Source: Herbaspirillum huttiense (GTDB lineage: Bacteria > Pseudomonadota > Gammaproteobacteria > Burkholderiales > Burkholderiaceae_D). From it: a stretch of 64,000 nucleotides of DNA. The position numbers and the translations under genes were made by a program. Positions 38,161 to 47,554 of the stretch are shown piece after piece. The number at the start of each line of letters is the position of its first letter. The stretch's first letter is position 1. The DNA lies in NCBI RefSeq assembly GCF_004367745.1, contig NZ_CP037993.1, positions 3,410,001 to 3,474,000 of the forward strand. The letters run 5' to 3'. The notes below the pieces were generated by a model that did no database searches, was not told the origin of the DNA, and saw nothing but the letters and a program-made list of their open reading frames with translations.

Positions 38161-40002
38161 TCAGGGACAAGCAAAGGGCGCAAACTCGAAACGGTTGCGC
38201 CCTTTTTCCTTGGCGCGATAAAGGGCATCGTCGCTGGCACGCAGGACCTGCTCCTGGCCGGCGCAATCGCTTTGCATGAGCGCGATGCCGATCGACAGCG
38301 TCACTTCCACTTCCACTTCCCTGCCCTCATGCAGCATGGGCTGGCTGGCAAAGCTGGCCTGCAGGCGCATGGCGAATTCGGCCGCGGCGTGCAGATTGGC
38401 ACCGGCCAGGATCACCGCGAACTCCTCTCCCCCCAGCCGTCCGGCGGTGTCGGTCTTGCGCAGCTGGCTCTTGAGCACTTGCGCAAAATGCTTCAGGACC
38501 TGGTCGCCGACGGCGTGACCGAGACTGTCGTTGATGCGCTTGAAATGATCCAGGTCGCACATCAGTACCGCGGCCGTGTCGAGCACGCCGCGCTGGAGGC
38601 GGTTGTACTCGTCCTGCAGGCGTTGCATGAAGAAACGGCGGTTGGGCAGCTGGGTGAGGTAATCGGTGAGGGCGAATTCCTGCAGTTCCAGTTCGAAGGC
38701 CTTGCTTTCGCTGATGTCGCTGATGAAGCCATGCCACAGCGTCGTGCCATCCTCCAGCCGGCGCGGCCGTGCCTGGCCGCGCAGCCAGCGCACACCGTTG
38801 CCGGGGGTGATCACGCGGAACTCCAGCATCCAGTGCGAAGCACCAGCCAGCACCGCCTGACGCGCCGCTTCATAGAGCGGCATGTCTTCAGGATGAATGA
38901 CGGTATCGATGATGACGGGTGTTTCCAGCAACTGCTGGGGGGTGAGCCCGTAGGTTTCGCGCGCGCCTTCGCTGACGTAGGTGAAGTAACCCCGCTCGCC
39001 CGGCGGCACGCGGAACTGGAATACCATGCCGGGAATTTCACTGGTCAGGTAATCGAGCATGCGGCTGCTCTTGGCCAGCTTCTCGGTCAGTCGCCGCACC
39101 TCGGTGATGTCGGTGGTGGTGCCGATCATGCGCAGCGCATTGCCCTCGGCATCGCGTGCCACCACCTTGCCGCGGCTGCTGATCCATTTGTAGCTGCCAT
39201 CGCGGCAGCGGATGCGGTGCTCGACCTGGTAAGTATCGGAACGGGAGGCGAAATGCTGGCGAATGGTCTCCTGCACATAAGGCAGGTCATCCGGGTGAAT
39301 GCGCTGGTAGGCATCCTGCAGATGGCTGGAAAGCTCCCAGTCCTCGTAGCCGAGAATGGCTTTCCAGCCGCGCGAATAATACATCTCGCCGGTGACGGCA
39401 TTGCGGTCCCAGATGCCGGTACCGCTACCCTCGATGGCCAGCGCCATGCGCTCGTCGGCCTCGCCGGGCGGATCGCTCTTGACCCGCGCATGGACCGGCA
39501 CCAGGGAGCGCTCGATCGCCAGCATGGCCATCGACACGGCCGCGCCCACGGTGTCGCGGTACGCCTGCTCCAGATGGGAGGCGTCGCCCGGCGCATCGTT
39601 GGCGGCGCAGATGGTCAGGATGCCGGCGACCTCGCCGGCGAAGGAACGCAGCGGCAGCATTTCCAGCAGGGAGCGTTCATGGCGTGCCGCCAGGGCCGTC
39701 AGGGCATGCCAGAACTGCGGGGTGTCGGGATCGTCCACCGCCAGCGCCGTCAGCTCGGCCAGGAAAGCCGGCGCCACGCGCGGGGCGGCACCTACTTGCA
39801 GGCGGCGGGCCTGGGGATCGAACAGGAAGATGGCCAGCGCGCGTTGCGGATAGCTGCCCGAAAAACCGCTGGCGATGCGGTCCAGCAATTGCTCCAGCGG
39901 CGCACCGCGGGCAATGTAGGACAGCGTCAGGTTGTTGAAGGCGAGCGCCTTCCGGTAGAACTCGGCATCGGCGTCAACCTGTACGGGCGGGCGTTCTGAC
40001 AT
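38161..40002 (-). CDS. GAF/PAS-containing diguanylate cyclase
   Basis: A soluble protein of about 613 aa that probably makes cyclic-di-GMP. Order: a GAF-like sensor (about 10-165), PAS 1 with PAC (about 180-300; IRCRDGSYKWISSRG), PAS 2 (about 315-440; FRVITPGNGVRWLRG), then GGDEF (about 450-613). The active-site loop is RLGGEEF, with an RKTD inhibitory-site motif five residues upstream, so product inhibition is likely. No EAL domain. The start is uncertain (ATG at 40002 or 40005, or an upstream TTG); none has a ribosome site. It lies next to the Wsp operon but is separated by a MaoC gene. Confidence 0.88.
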   Translation of the reverse strand: MSERPPVQVDADAEFYRKALAFNNLTLSYIARGAPLEQLLDRIASGFSGSYPQRALAIFLFDPQARRLQVGAAPRVAPAFLAELTALAVDDPDTPQFWHALTALAARHERSLLEMLPLRSFAGEVAGILTICAANDAPGDASHLEQAYRDTVGAAVSMAMLAIERSLVPVHARVKSDPPGEADERMALAIEGSGTGIWDRNAVTGEMYYSRGWKAILGYEDWELSSHLQDAYQRIHPDDLPYVQETIRQHFASRSDTYQVEHRIRCRDGSYKWISSRGKVVARDAEGNALRMIGTTTDITEVRRLTEKLAKSSRMLDYLTSEIPGMVFQFRVPPGERGYFTYVSEGARETYGLTPQQLLETPVIIDTVIHPEDMPLYEAARQAVLAGASHWMLEFRVITPGNGVRWLRGQARPRRLEDGTTLWHGFISDISESKAFELELQEFALTDYLTQLPNRRFFMQRLQDEYNRLQRGVLDTAAVLMCDLDHFKRINDSLGHAVGDQVLKHFAQVLKSQLRKTDTAGRLGGEEFAVILAGANLHAAAEFAMRLQASFASQPMLHEGREVEVEVTLSIGIALMQSDCAGQEQVLRASDDALYRAKEKGRNRFEFAPFACP

Positions 40003-40206
40003 CATGAGAAACAGGATCGGCAAGGACGCAGCGGCGACACCGGATGCGCCGCTGTATGGATGGACATTAGCACCTTATGACAATGCGTGGCAGTTTCTCA
40101 TCCAGCCCCGCACGAATAACCGTGCTGACAGGCAAGGACGATGCCATCAGGCCACACTCTGCATGAGCTTCTGCGAGGATGCGCGCAGTCAGGTGGAGCG
40201 ATTCGC

Positions 40207-40662
40207 CTAGTAGCGGCGCACCAGGAATTCCGCCACGCAAACGGGCTTGTCGGACCCTTCACATTCCACGGTAATGCGCCAGGCCAGCTGCACGCCACCG
40301 GGGATGTCCTCGGTGGATTCCAGGCGGATGATGCCGCGCACTTTTCGGCCCACCGGCAGGGGTGCCGGGAAGCGTACGCGATTCAGGCCGTAATTGAGCA
40401 GCATGCGTACATCCGGCCCCAGGCTGATGGATTCCGACAGCAGGCGCGGCAGCAGCGCCAGTGTCAGGAATCCGTGCGCCACCGTGCCACCGTAGGGCAG
40501 CTCGCGGGCCGCGCGCTCAGGGTCGACGTGGATCCATTGATGGTCGCCGGTGGCCTCCGCAAAGCGGTCCACCTGTTCTTGGGTGACGGCAATCCATTCG
40601 CTGGTGGCCACTTCCTGGCCTGCCAGCGATTTCAGTTCTTCCAGGCTGGCGATGATGCGCAT
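40207..40662 (-). CDS. MaoC-like (R)-specific enoyl-CoA hydratase family protein
   Basis: A 151-aa single hot-dog protein. The hydratase-2 motif is seen in FAEATGDHQWIHVDPERA, with catalytic Asp and His, followed by GGTVAHGFLTLALLP. Such enzymes (NodN/PhaJ-like) hydrate enoyl-CoA to (R)-3-hydroxyacyl-CoA and could feed PHA synthesis from fatty acids. It follows wspR by 75 bases on the same strand; a functional link to Wsp is not evident. Confidence 0.85.
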   Translation of the reverse strand: MRIIASLEELKSLAGQEVATSEWIAVTQEQVDRFAEATGDHQWIHVDPERAARELPYGGTVAHGFLTLALLPRLLSESISLGPDVRMLLNYGLNRVRFPAPLPVGRKVRGIIRLESTEDIPGGVQLAWRITVECEGSDKPVCVAEFLVRRY

Positions 40663-40737
40663 GCTGGTTTCCTTCCCTTGTCGTTATCGTGTGGCCGGCG
40701 CGCAGGTGACGCACGCTGCCTTTTTTGTCTTGTCCGT

Positions 40738-41769
40738 TCAGCCATCCTGCCAGACCACCCGGTTGCGGCCCTGCTGCTTGGCCAGGTAGAGACGGCGGTC
40801 GGCCATCTCGATCAGTTCGCGGATGTCCTGCTCCGGTGCCGGTACCATGGTAGCCGCACCGATGCTTACGGTCAGCCAGGCGCTCACCTTGGAGCGCTCA
40901 TGCGGGACTTGGTTCGCCTCAATCAGCTGGCACAGCTTCTGGCCCAGGGCCTGCGCTCCTTCCAGCGACGTGCGCGGCAGGATCATGGCAAATTCCTCGC
41001 CGCCGAAACGGGCCGACAGGTCGGCCGGACGCTGGATGCTTTCATCGAGCGTTTGCGCGACCCGGCGCAGCACCGCATCGCCGGCGACGTGACCATAGTT
41101 GTCGTTGTACAGCTTGAAGAAATCGACGTCGATCAGCAGCAGTGACAGGTGCAGTCCGTCACGCCGGGCGCGGCGCCATTCAGCGCCCAGGTAGTCGTCG
41201 AAATAGCGGCGGTTGGCGATGCCGGTCAGGCCATCGGTGTTGGTCAGGCGCTGCAGCTCGAAATTGCTCTTCTGCAGCTGCTGCTGGCTCTCGCGCAGCG
41301 CGCGGTAGGCCGCATCGCGCTGCAGCAGGTTGATGTAGGAGCGCGAGTGATAGCGCAGCCGCGCCACCAGTTCGATCACATCGGGCAACTTGACCATGTA
41401 ATCGTTGGCACCGCCGGCGAAGGCATCGCGCTTGATTTCGGCATCGTCGCGCGAGGACAGCACGATGATCGGCACGTTGGCCAGCACCGCGCTGGCACGG
41501 TACTGGCGCACCAGGGTCATGCCATCCACGCCCGGCATCACCAGGTCCTGCAGGATCACCGTGGGACGGGTCTTCTCGGCCACGGCCAGGGCTTCATCGG
41601 CACGGGTGCAGAAATGGAAGTCGATGTTCTCTTCCTTGGCCAAGGCGCGGCGGATCGCCTCGCCGACCATGGCCTGGTCATCCACCAGCAACACCATGAT
41701 CTTGTAGTCGTCGGCGGGCAATACGGGGCCGCCACCCGGGGTGTCGGTTGCTTGCACCGAACTCATCAT
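40738..41769 (-). CDS. wspR: Wsp response regulator/diguanylate cyclase WspR
   Basis: Output of the Wsp surface-sensing pathway: a receiver fused to a GGDEF cyclase. In the 343-aa product Asp75 (ILQDLVMPG) is the phospho-acceptor, a helical stalk follows (about 140-178), and the cyclase loop FGGEEF is at 256-260 with RPAD inhibitory site at 247-250. Phosphorylation clusters WspR and raises cyclic-di-GMP in Pseudomonas. Start: GAAGGA precedes two adjacent ATGs at 41769 and 41766; a longer upstream frame runs into wspF. It ends the operon, 22 bases after wspF. Confidence 0.94.
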   Translation of the reverse strand: MMSSVQATDTPGGGPVLPADDYKIMVLLVDDQAMVGEAIRRALAKEENIDFHFCTRADEALAVAEKTRPTVILQDLVMPGVDGMTLVRQYRASAVLANVPIIVLSSRDDAEIKRDAFAGGANDYMVKLPDVIELVARLRYHSRSYINLLQRDAAYRALRESQQQLQKSNFELQRLTNTDGLTGIANRRYFDDYLGAEWRRARRDGLHLSLLLIDVDFFKLYNDNYGHVAGDAVLRRVAQTLDESIQRPADLSARFGGEEFAMILPRTSLEGAQALGQKLCQLIEANQVPHERSKVSAWLTVSIGAATMVPAPEQDIRELIEMADRRLYLAKQQGRNRVVWQDG

Positions 41770-41791
41770 GCTTTCCTTCATTTCAGTTGCG

Positions 41792-42814
41792 TCACGCCCC
41801 GGCCAGCAGCGCCTGCAGCCGTGCCGCCATGGCACTGACCGGCAGCACATCGACGGCGGCGTTGAGCGCTACGGCGGCCTTGGGCATGCCGTAGACGGCG
41901 CAGCTCTTCTGATCCTGCGCCAGGGTGTGATAGCCGTTGTCGCGCAGGGCCTTCAGGCCCGCTGCGCCATCGCGGCCCATGCCGGTCAGCAGCACGCCGG
42001 TGGCCTTGCCATCCCAATGGCGCACGATGCTATGGAAAAACGCGTCCACCGAGGGCCGGTAGACATCCGTGGGCGCGCCCGCGACATACGCGAGACGGCT
42101 GCCCTCCTTGAAGACGAGATGATGATTGCTGCCCGCCAGCAGGACTTCACCCCGGCGCGGCAGATCGCCTTCGACCGCCAGGCGCACGCGCAGCACCGAC
42201 TGCTGCTGCAGCCACTGCGCCATGCCGGGCGCGAAGGCGGCATCGATGTGCTGCACGATCACGATGCTGCCGGGGAATTCACGCGGTACCTGCTTGAGCA
42301 GGGCCGACAGCGCGGCCGGTCCGCCGGCCGACGCCCCGATGGCCACCAGCGGAGCCAGGTCGCCCTGGAGATTCGGGGCCAGCGGACGCAGCGGCAGGCG
42401 CACGGGGGCGGCCATGTCGTCCGGGCTGAGCCAGCCGAGCTGGTCGATCTTCTCGATCAACGCCGCCGCATCGCGCTTGCCGGCCGCGCCGATGAGCGCC
42501 GGGGTCTGGGTGGCATCGAGCGCGCCATAGCCCATGGCTTCATAGATCTTGGCGGCGCTGGTGTCCATGTCGGAGGTCACCACCAGGATCGGGCACGGGG
42601 TGTCCTGCATGATGCGGCGGGTGGCTTCCACGCCATCCATCTTGGGCATGAGCAGGTCCATCAGCACCACATCGGGCAACTGCCAGGCGCACATCTGCAC
42701 CGCCTGTTCGCCATCGCGGGCGATCCAGATCAATTCGTGGCGGCCACTCTCGGCAATCACCCGGCGTAGCACTTCCACCATCATGGGGGTGTCGTTGACA
42801 ATGCCGATCTTCAC
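41792..42814 (-). CDS. wspF: Wsp methylesterase WspF (CheB-type)
   Basis: Removes receptor methyl groups and lowers Wsp signalling; loss of WspF locks Pseudomonas in the wrinkly state. The 340-aa protein has a receiver with Asp53 in LMDLLMPKMDG and an esterase domain with Ser162 (IGASAGGP), His189 (VQHI) and Asp282 (GMGRDG), matching the CheB triad. Its ATG overlaps the wspE stop by 4 bases. Confidence 0.95.
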   Translation of the reverse strand: MKIGIVNDTPMMVEVLRRVIAESGRHELIWIARDGEQAVQMCAWQLPDVVLMDLLMPKMDGVEATRRIMQDTPCPILVVTSDMDTSAAKIYEAMGYGALDATQTPALIGAAGKRDAAALIEKIDQLGWLSPDDMAAPVRLPLRPLAPNLQGDLAPLVAIGASAGGPAALSALLKQVPREFPGSIVIVQHIDAAFAPGMAQWLQQQSVLRVRLAVEGDLPRRGEVLLAGSNHHLVFKEGSRLAYVAGAPTDVYRPSVDAFFHSIVRHWDGKATGVLLTGMGRDGAAGLKALRDNGYHTLAQDQKSCAVYGMPKAAVALNAAVDVLPVSAMAARLQALLAGA

Positions 42815-45123
42815 GTTGTCGCCTCTCCAATCAAATCCATGACCGCCTGCAACAGGCTTTCATCATGGAAACTGCTCTTGGTGAAATAATGATCGGCCCC
42901 GGCTGCCAGGCCACGCTGCCGATCCTCTTCACGGTCCTTGTACGACACGATCATCACCGGCAACGCCTGCAATTGCGGCGCGCCGCGTATCAGGGTGACC
43001 AGCTCGATGCCATCCATGCGCGGCATGTCGATATCGGTGATGACCAGGTCGAAATGCTCGGCACGCACGGCATTCCAGCCATCCATGCCATCCACTGCCA
43101 CCGTGACCTGATAGCCCCGGTTGGTCAGCAGCTTGCGTTCCAGTTCGCGCACGGTGAGTGAATCGTCCACCACCAGTACTTTCTTGCGCACCGCCACAGC
43201 CGCCGCACCGGCAGGATCCGCGTCGACCGTCTGCAGCCGTCCCGAGGCGGTGAGCTTTTCCACCGTGCGCAGCAAGTCGGCCACGTCCAGGATCAGCAAG
43301 GGCGCGCCATCTTCCATCAGCGCACCGGCCAGGATGTCGGGAATCTTGCCCAGGCGTGCATCCAGCGGTTGCACCACCAGCATGCGCTCGCCCAGGAAGG
43401 CATCGACCGCGATGCCGTAGCTGTGTTCCTCCTCGCCGATCACCACCACGCAGACACTGCCGTCTCGGACGCGCCACTGGCCACGTTGCAGCACCTGGTG
43501 CGCACTGACCAGGCCGACCTGACGGCCGGCGTGGCTGAAGTGCTGGTAGCCTTCGAGGGTCTGCAGGGCCTCGGCCGGCAAACGCAAGGTCCGATTTACG
43601 TAGGCCAGCGGAAACGCATAAGGTTCACCGGCGATCTCCACCAGCAGGCTGCGAATCACCGACAGCGTCAGCGGCAACTGCAGCAGGAAACGACTGCCCT
43701 GCCCCGGCCGTGTGGTGATACGGATCGTGCCGCGGACCTGCTTGAGCATGTCCGCCACCACATCAAGACCGACCCCGCGTCCGGAAATCTCGGTGACGGT
43801 CTCGCGCAGGCTGAAGCTGGGCAAGAGCAGAAAGTCCAGCAATTCTGCGTCCGACAGGCGCTCGGCAATGTCCTGGGTCGCCAGGCCGCGCATCACCACC
43901 GTGCGGCGCAATGCGTCCAGATCGATGCCCGCACCATCATCGGCCACCTCGATCAACAGCATGCCCGCACTGTGCCTTGCCTCCAGCCGCACCACACCCT
44001 GCTCCGGCTTGCCGGCCGCACGGCGCGTGCTGCCGTCCTCAATGCCGTGGTCCACCGCGTTGCGCAGCAGGTGGCCGAGCGGTGCTTCCAGCTTTTCAAG
44101 AATATCGCGGTCGATCTGGGTGGCGGTGCCGCTGATGTCCAGCCGCACCGATTTGCCCAGCGCATTGCCGACGTCGCGCACCATGCGCGCAAAGCCGGCG
44201 GTGCCATCGGCAAAGGGCCGCATGCGGCAGGCCAGCGCCTCGTCATACAGTTGTTGCGAGAGATTGACCGAACGCCGGTCGAAGGCATCCAGCGCAATCA
44301 ATTGTTCACCCAGCAGTTGCTGGTTGGTTTGCATCAGCGCGCGCAATTCGGCCAGCGTAGTCTGGGCGAATTCGTCGAGCTGGCTGGCGGCCAGCTTCTG
44401 TTGCAGCAGGTCCAGTGCCTGCACGGCCTCGCGCTGCACGCGCTTCATGCGCAGCATGCTGGCCGAGAAGGGTTTCAGGCGGCGCGACTCCACCAGCGAT
44501 TCGCCGGTCAGGCTCAGGAGCCGGTCCAGGCTGTCCGCACTGACGCGCACGGCGCGCGCGGCAGCAGTCTGGTTGACGATGGATGCGCTCGCGGCGGGCT
44601 GTGGCGGCTCCATCGCTGCGGCCGACGGTACCGGCGCTGGTGGCTGCGGGGCCGCCTCGGCGGCGAAGGCCTCCTGCAGTGCGGCCGAGGGCGCAGGCCA
44701 GGGATCGGCATCCGCACCACTCATCACGGCCGGCAAGGCTTGCAGGAAAGCCTGTACCTCGGCGCTGCCGGCGTGGTCGACCCAGGTTTCGTCGCCGTCC
44801 GGTGGCGAGGCGATCCGTCCCAGCAGATCGGCCCCGCGCAGCAGCACATCGATATGTTTTTTCTCCAGCCGCAGCTTGCCCTGTTGCGCCAGGACGAAGC
44901 AGTCCTCCAGCACGTGGGCTACCTTGACGGCGGTTTCCAGGCCGACGATGCGGGCTGCGCCCTTGAGCGAATGGCCGGCACGCATGCAGGCTTCCAGATG
45001 CTCGGCCGCCGTCGGTTGCTGCTCCAGCGCCAGCAGGCTGGTATTGAGCTGGGCAATCTGGCTTTCCGCCTCGAAGCGGAACAGGTCCAGCATGGACATC
45101 TGGCTCAGATCGGGCGTACTCAT
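42811..45123 (-). CDS. wspE: Wsp hybrid histidine kinase WspE (CheA-REC)
   Basis: Kinase that phosphorylates WspR and WspF. The 770-aa protein has an Hpt domain with His51 (RAGHSLKGAARIVG), dimerisation and ATP domains (HLLRNAVDHGIEDGS; DDGAGIDLDAL; GRGVGLDVV), a CheW-like domain, and a C-terminal receiver (about 647-770) with Asp697 in VITDIDMPRMDG. The terminal receiver separates it from the flagellar CheA in this window. Its ATG overlaps the wspD stop by 4 bases, which rules out the longer upstream frame. Confidence 0.95.
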   Translation of the reverse strand: MSTPDLSQMSMLDLFRFEAESQIAQLNTSLLALEQQPTAAEHLEACMRAGHSLKGAARIVGLETAVKVAHVLEDCFVLAQQGKLRLEKKHIDVLLRGADLLGRIASPPDGDETWVDHAGSAEVQAFLQALPAVMSGADADPWPAPSAALQEAFAAEAAPQPPAPVPSAAAMEPPQPAASASIVNQTAAARAVRVSADSLDRLLSLTGESLVESRRLKPFSASMLRMKRVQREAVQALDLLQQKLAASQLDEFAQTTLAELRALMQTNQQLLGEQLIALDAFDRRSVNLSQQLYDEALACRMRPFADGTAGFARMVRDVGNALGKSVRLDISGTATQIDRDILEKLEAPLGHLLRNAVDHGIEDGSTRRAAGKPEQGVVRLEARHSAGMLLIEVADDGAGIDLDALRRTVVMRGLATQDIAERLSDAELLDFLLLPSFSLRETVTEISGRGVGLDVVADMLKQVRGTIRITTRPGQGSRFLLQLPLTLSVIRSLLVEIAGEPYAFPLAYVNRTLRLPAEALQTLEGYQHFSHAGRQVGLVSAHQVLQRGQWRVRDGSVCVVVIGEEEHSYGIAVDAFLGERMLVVQPLDARLGKIPDILAGALMEDGAPLLILDVADLLRTVEKLTASGRLQTVDADPAGAAAVAVRKKVLVVDDSLTVRELERKLLTNRGYQVTVAVDGMDGWNAVRAEHFDLVITDIDMPRMDGIELVTLIRGAPQLQALPVMIVSYKDREEDRQRGLAAGADHYFTKSSFHDESLLQAVMDLIGEATT

Positions 45124-45788
45124 GTCATGCTCCGGTTGAGTACGTAGAACAGCAATTCGTGGTCGAGCAGGCCGATGGGACGACCGCGCCACTCCACCAT
45201 GCCGCGCGTGTACTGGATGGCCGCCTGGGCCAGCGTGGTCGGCACCGGGGCCAGGCTTTCATCTGCATAGCGATGAACCCCGGCCACCTCTTCCACCGGG
45301 AACACCAGGATCTGCCCTTCATGCGCCGCCACCAGCAGATGCGGGGCCGACGTGTCATCGGGCAGCTGGAACACCCGGGCCAGCGAGACGCAGATGCGCA
45401 GGCTGCCGCGAATGTTCACAACGCCCGCAATGGCGGTGTTGCGCTGGTGCGGCAAGCTGTGCAGGGGCCGGCTCCCGGCGACTTGCTGCACCACGGACGT
45501 GGCAATCGCCAGCCACTCACCGGCAATGCGCACCACCAGGGCCGACGCCAGCACGGTGCGATCTTCCTGATCTTCCTCGGCCGCACCGGCGCGCGCCCAC
45601 TGCTGCGCCACCTCGCGGGATGCCGCCACCCGATCGAGCTGCTGCAAGGCGGCACGCGCGAAAGTCGGGCAGTTCAGGCAGCGGATGTGATGCGCCAGTT
45701 CAGGGCAGCTGCCGTCGCCCTTGGTGCCGATGCGGTTCCAGCAATCCTCGAGGGGCGCGTGCGGCGGGGTCAGCGTCGGCTCAGCCAT
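45120..45788 (-). CDS. wspD: Wsp CheW-like adaptor WspD
   Basis: A 222-aa scaffold linking WspA to WspE. The C-terminal part is a CheW domain (LVVRIAGEWLAIATSVVQQV ... GVVNIRGSLRICVSLARVF). The N-terminal 60 residues are Cys-rich (CPELAHHIRCLNCPTF), a feature of WspD-type adaptors, and might bind metal. The start follows GAGGAG and overlaps the wspC end by 8 bases. Confidence 0.93.
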   Translation of the reverse strand: MAEPTLTPPHAPLEDCWNRIGTKGDGSCPELAHHIRCLNCPTFARAALQQLDRVAASREVAQQWARAGAAEEDQEDRTVLASALVVRIAGEWLAIATSVVQQVAGSRPLHSLPHQRNTAIAGVVNIRGSLRICVSLARVFQLPDDTSAPHLLVAAHEGQILVFPVEEVAGVHRYADESLAPVPTTLAQAAIQYTRGMVEWRGRPIGLLDHELLFYVLNRSMT

Positions 45789-47061
45789 GATGCGGCTCCT
45801 CGGTCGTCGTCACACGGCTGGCGCGCTGGCGCAGGCGCTCGGCTCCGGCGGTATCACCTTGCGCCTGCAGCAGGGCGGCCAGTTGCAGCAAAGCCGCCTG
45901 GTGCTGCGGTGCCAGATACAGCACCTTGCGGTAGCAACGCTGGGCCTGCCCGGCATCACCGCCGGCATCGTGGATCAGTCCCTGCAGATAGAAAGCGTCT
46001 GCGCTCGGCCCCTGCTCTTCGATGGCTTGTTCGCATAAGGCAGCGGCTTGCGCGAACTGCCCTGCATCGGCCAGCGAGCGGGCACGCTGCAGCAAGGGCT
46101 GGCTGCTTGCTGACAGCGGTGCTGGCACGGGCGCAGCGAAGGCGTTGATTCCTGAGTCAGCGGCCAACGCCGACGCGGCCGGACGCGCCCGGCGTGCCGG
46201 AACAGGCGCAGCCAACAGCGGCTGCGCTGCTGCCAATACCGTCTCGCGCCAGGCCGGTTTCTCCACCGCCACGCGCTTGCGGAAACCGAAGGCCAGTGCA
46301 ATGCCGGCCGACTCCAGACGCGGACTGAGCATCAGTCCGCCTTCGGCGGGGCCGACGAAGATCACGGCATCCGGTTTCATGAGGCTTTCCAGCAGGCTCA
46401 CCACCTGGCGCTGCACCTCGCGCTCGAAGTAGATCAGCACGTTGCGACAAAAGATGAAATCGTAAGGCGCAGCCTGCCGCAGCAAATCCGGTGCCAGCAG
46501 ATTGCCGGGCGCAAAGCGCACCTGGCGCCGGATCGCTTCCTGCAGTTGCCAGCCCTGCTCCACCGTCATGAAATGGCGATCCCGGAAACCCAGGGCCTGT
46601 CCCCGGAAGGAATTGCGGCCATAGACACCGGCCGCCGCGATCTCCAGCGAGCGGGTACGAATATCATAAGCGTCGATGACGAACTGCGACGGCATGACGC
46701 CCGCCTCCAGCAGGGCCATCGCGACCGAATACGGTTCTTCGCCAGTGGAGCATGGCAGGCTCAGGATACGCACCGGCACATCGGGCTGCGAAAGCAGCCG
46801 CTCCCGCGCAAGCCGCGCCACGGCGAAAATGGCTTCACGGTCACGGAAGAACCAGGTCTCCGGCACCACGGCCAGTTCGATCAGGGCCTGCAACTCGGCG
46901 GCCGACCCCTGCAGCCGTGCCAGATAGTGGCCATCGTCCGCGATGCCCAGCGCCGCCATGCGCTCGCGCACCACCCGTTCGATGAGGCTGCTGCCGACGG
47001 TGGCCATGTCCAGGCCCATGACGGCCTTGAGCTTGTCGGCGATCAGCGGCAGGCTCTTCAT
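45781..47061 (-). CDS. wspC: Wsp methyltransferase WspC (CheR-TPR)
   Basis: Methylates glutamates of WspA with SAM, opposing WspF. The 426-aa protein has a CheR domain (LSLPCSTGEEPYSVAMALLE as the SAM motif; IFCRNVLIYFE) and C-terminal TPR repeats (about 330-415). TPRs are typical of WspC and replace pentapeptide docking. Its ATG overlaps the wspB stop by 4 bases. Confidence 0.94.
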   Translation of the reverse strand: MKSLPLIADKLKAVMGLDMATVGSSLIERVVRERMAALGIADDGHYLARLQGSAAELQALIELAVVPETWFFRDREAIFAVARLARERLLSQPDVPVRILSLPCSTGEEPYSVAMALLEAGVMPSQFVIDAYDIRTRSLEIAAAGVYGRNSFRGQALGFRDRHFMTVEQGWQLQEAIRRQVRFAPGNLLAPDLLRQAAPYDFIFCRNVLIYFEREVQRQVVSLLESLMKPDAVIFVGPAEGGLMLSPRLESAGIALAFGFRKRVAVEKPAWRETVLAAAQPLLAAPVPARRARPAASALAADSGINAFAAPVPAPLSASSQPLLQRARSLADAGQFAQAAALCEQAIEEQGPSADAFYLQGLIHDAGGDAGQAQRCYRKVLYLAPQHQAALLQLAALLQAQGDTAGAERLRQRASRVTTTEEPHHG

Positions 47062-47525
47062 GCCGGCACCTCCGGGTAGAGCAAGGCGCGCGTAGCCGGG
47101 TCGAGCAGGTCGCCCACTTGCACCCGCTGCAGCAGTCCGCCCTGATACGGCATGACAGGCCCGAGGTAGGGGGCTCCCTCATTGCGGACGGCGGCCGGCG
47201 TGAAGTGGGCCGGATCAAGGCGCAGCGTGTCGGTGGCCTGCGGCAGGATCAGGCCCAGCAGCACCGGCAGCGCCTGCGCGTGGCGGTAATGCACCAGCAC
47301 CAGGCGCGTACTCACGCGCGCCGGAGCGGGATGACCGAGCGCCAGCATGGACAGGTCGATCACCGGCACGTGGCCGCTGCCATACGGCAGCAGCCCGGCT
47401 ACCCATGCGGGTGCGCCGGGCAGCGATTTGCAGGGGGAAAGCGGCAATACCATTGCCACCTCGGCGGTGGGCAAGGCATAGCGCTCTTCCCCCAGGGAAA
47501 ACAGCAGATGCAGGGACTGGCTCAT
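47058..47525 (-). CDS. wspB: Wsp CheW-like adaptor WspB
   Basis: A 155-aa CheW-domain protein (HLLFSLGEERYALPTAEVAMV; AWVAGLLPYGSGHVPVIDLS) that joins WspA and WspE. The ATG at 47525 is preferred over a GTG two codons upstream. It is 29 bases after wspA and overlaps wspC. It is more diverged from canonical CheW than WspD. Confidence 0.9.
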   Translation of the reverse strand: MSQSLHLLFSLGEERYALPTAEVAMVLPLSPCKSLPGAPAWVAGLLPYGSGHVPVIDLSMLALGHPAPARVSTRLVLVHYRHAQALPVLLGLILPQATDTLRLDPAHFTPAAVRNEGAPYLGPVMPYQGGLLQRVQVGDLLDPATRALLYPEVPA

Positions 47526-47554
47526 GAGCACGCTGGGCGGGACCGGTGCGGCGC

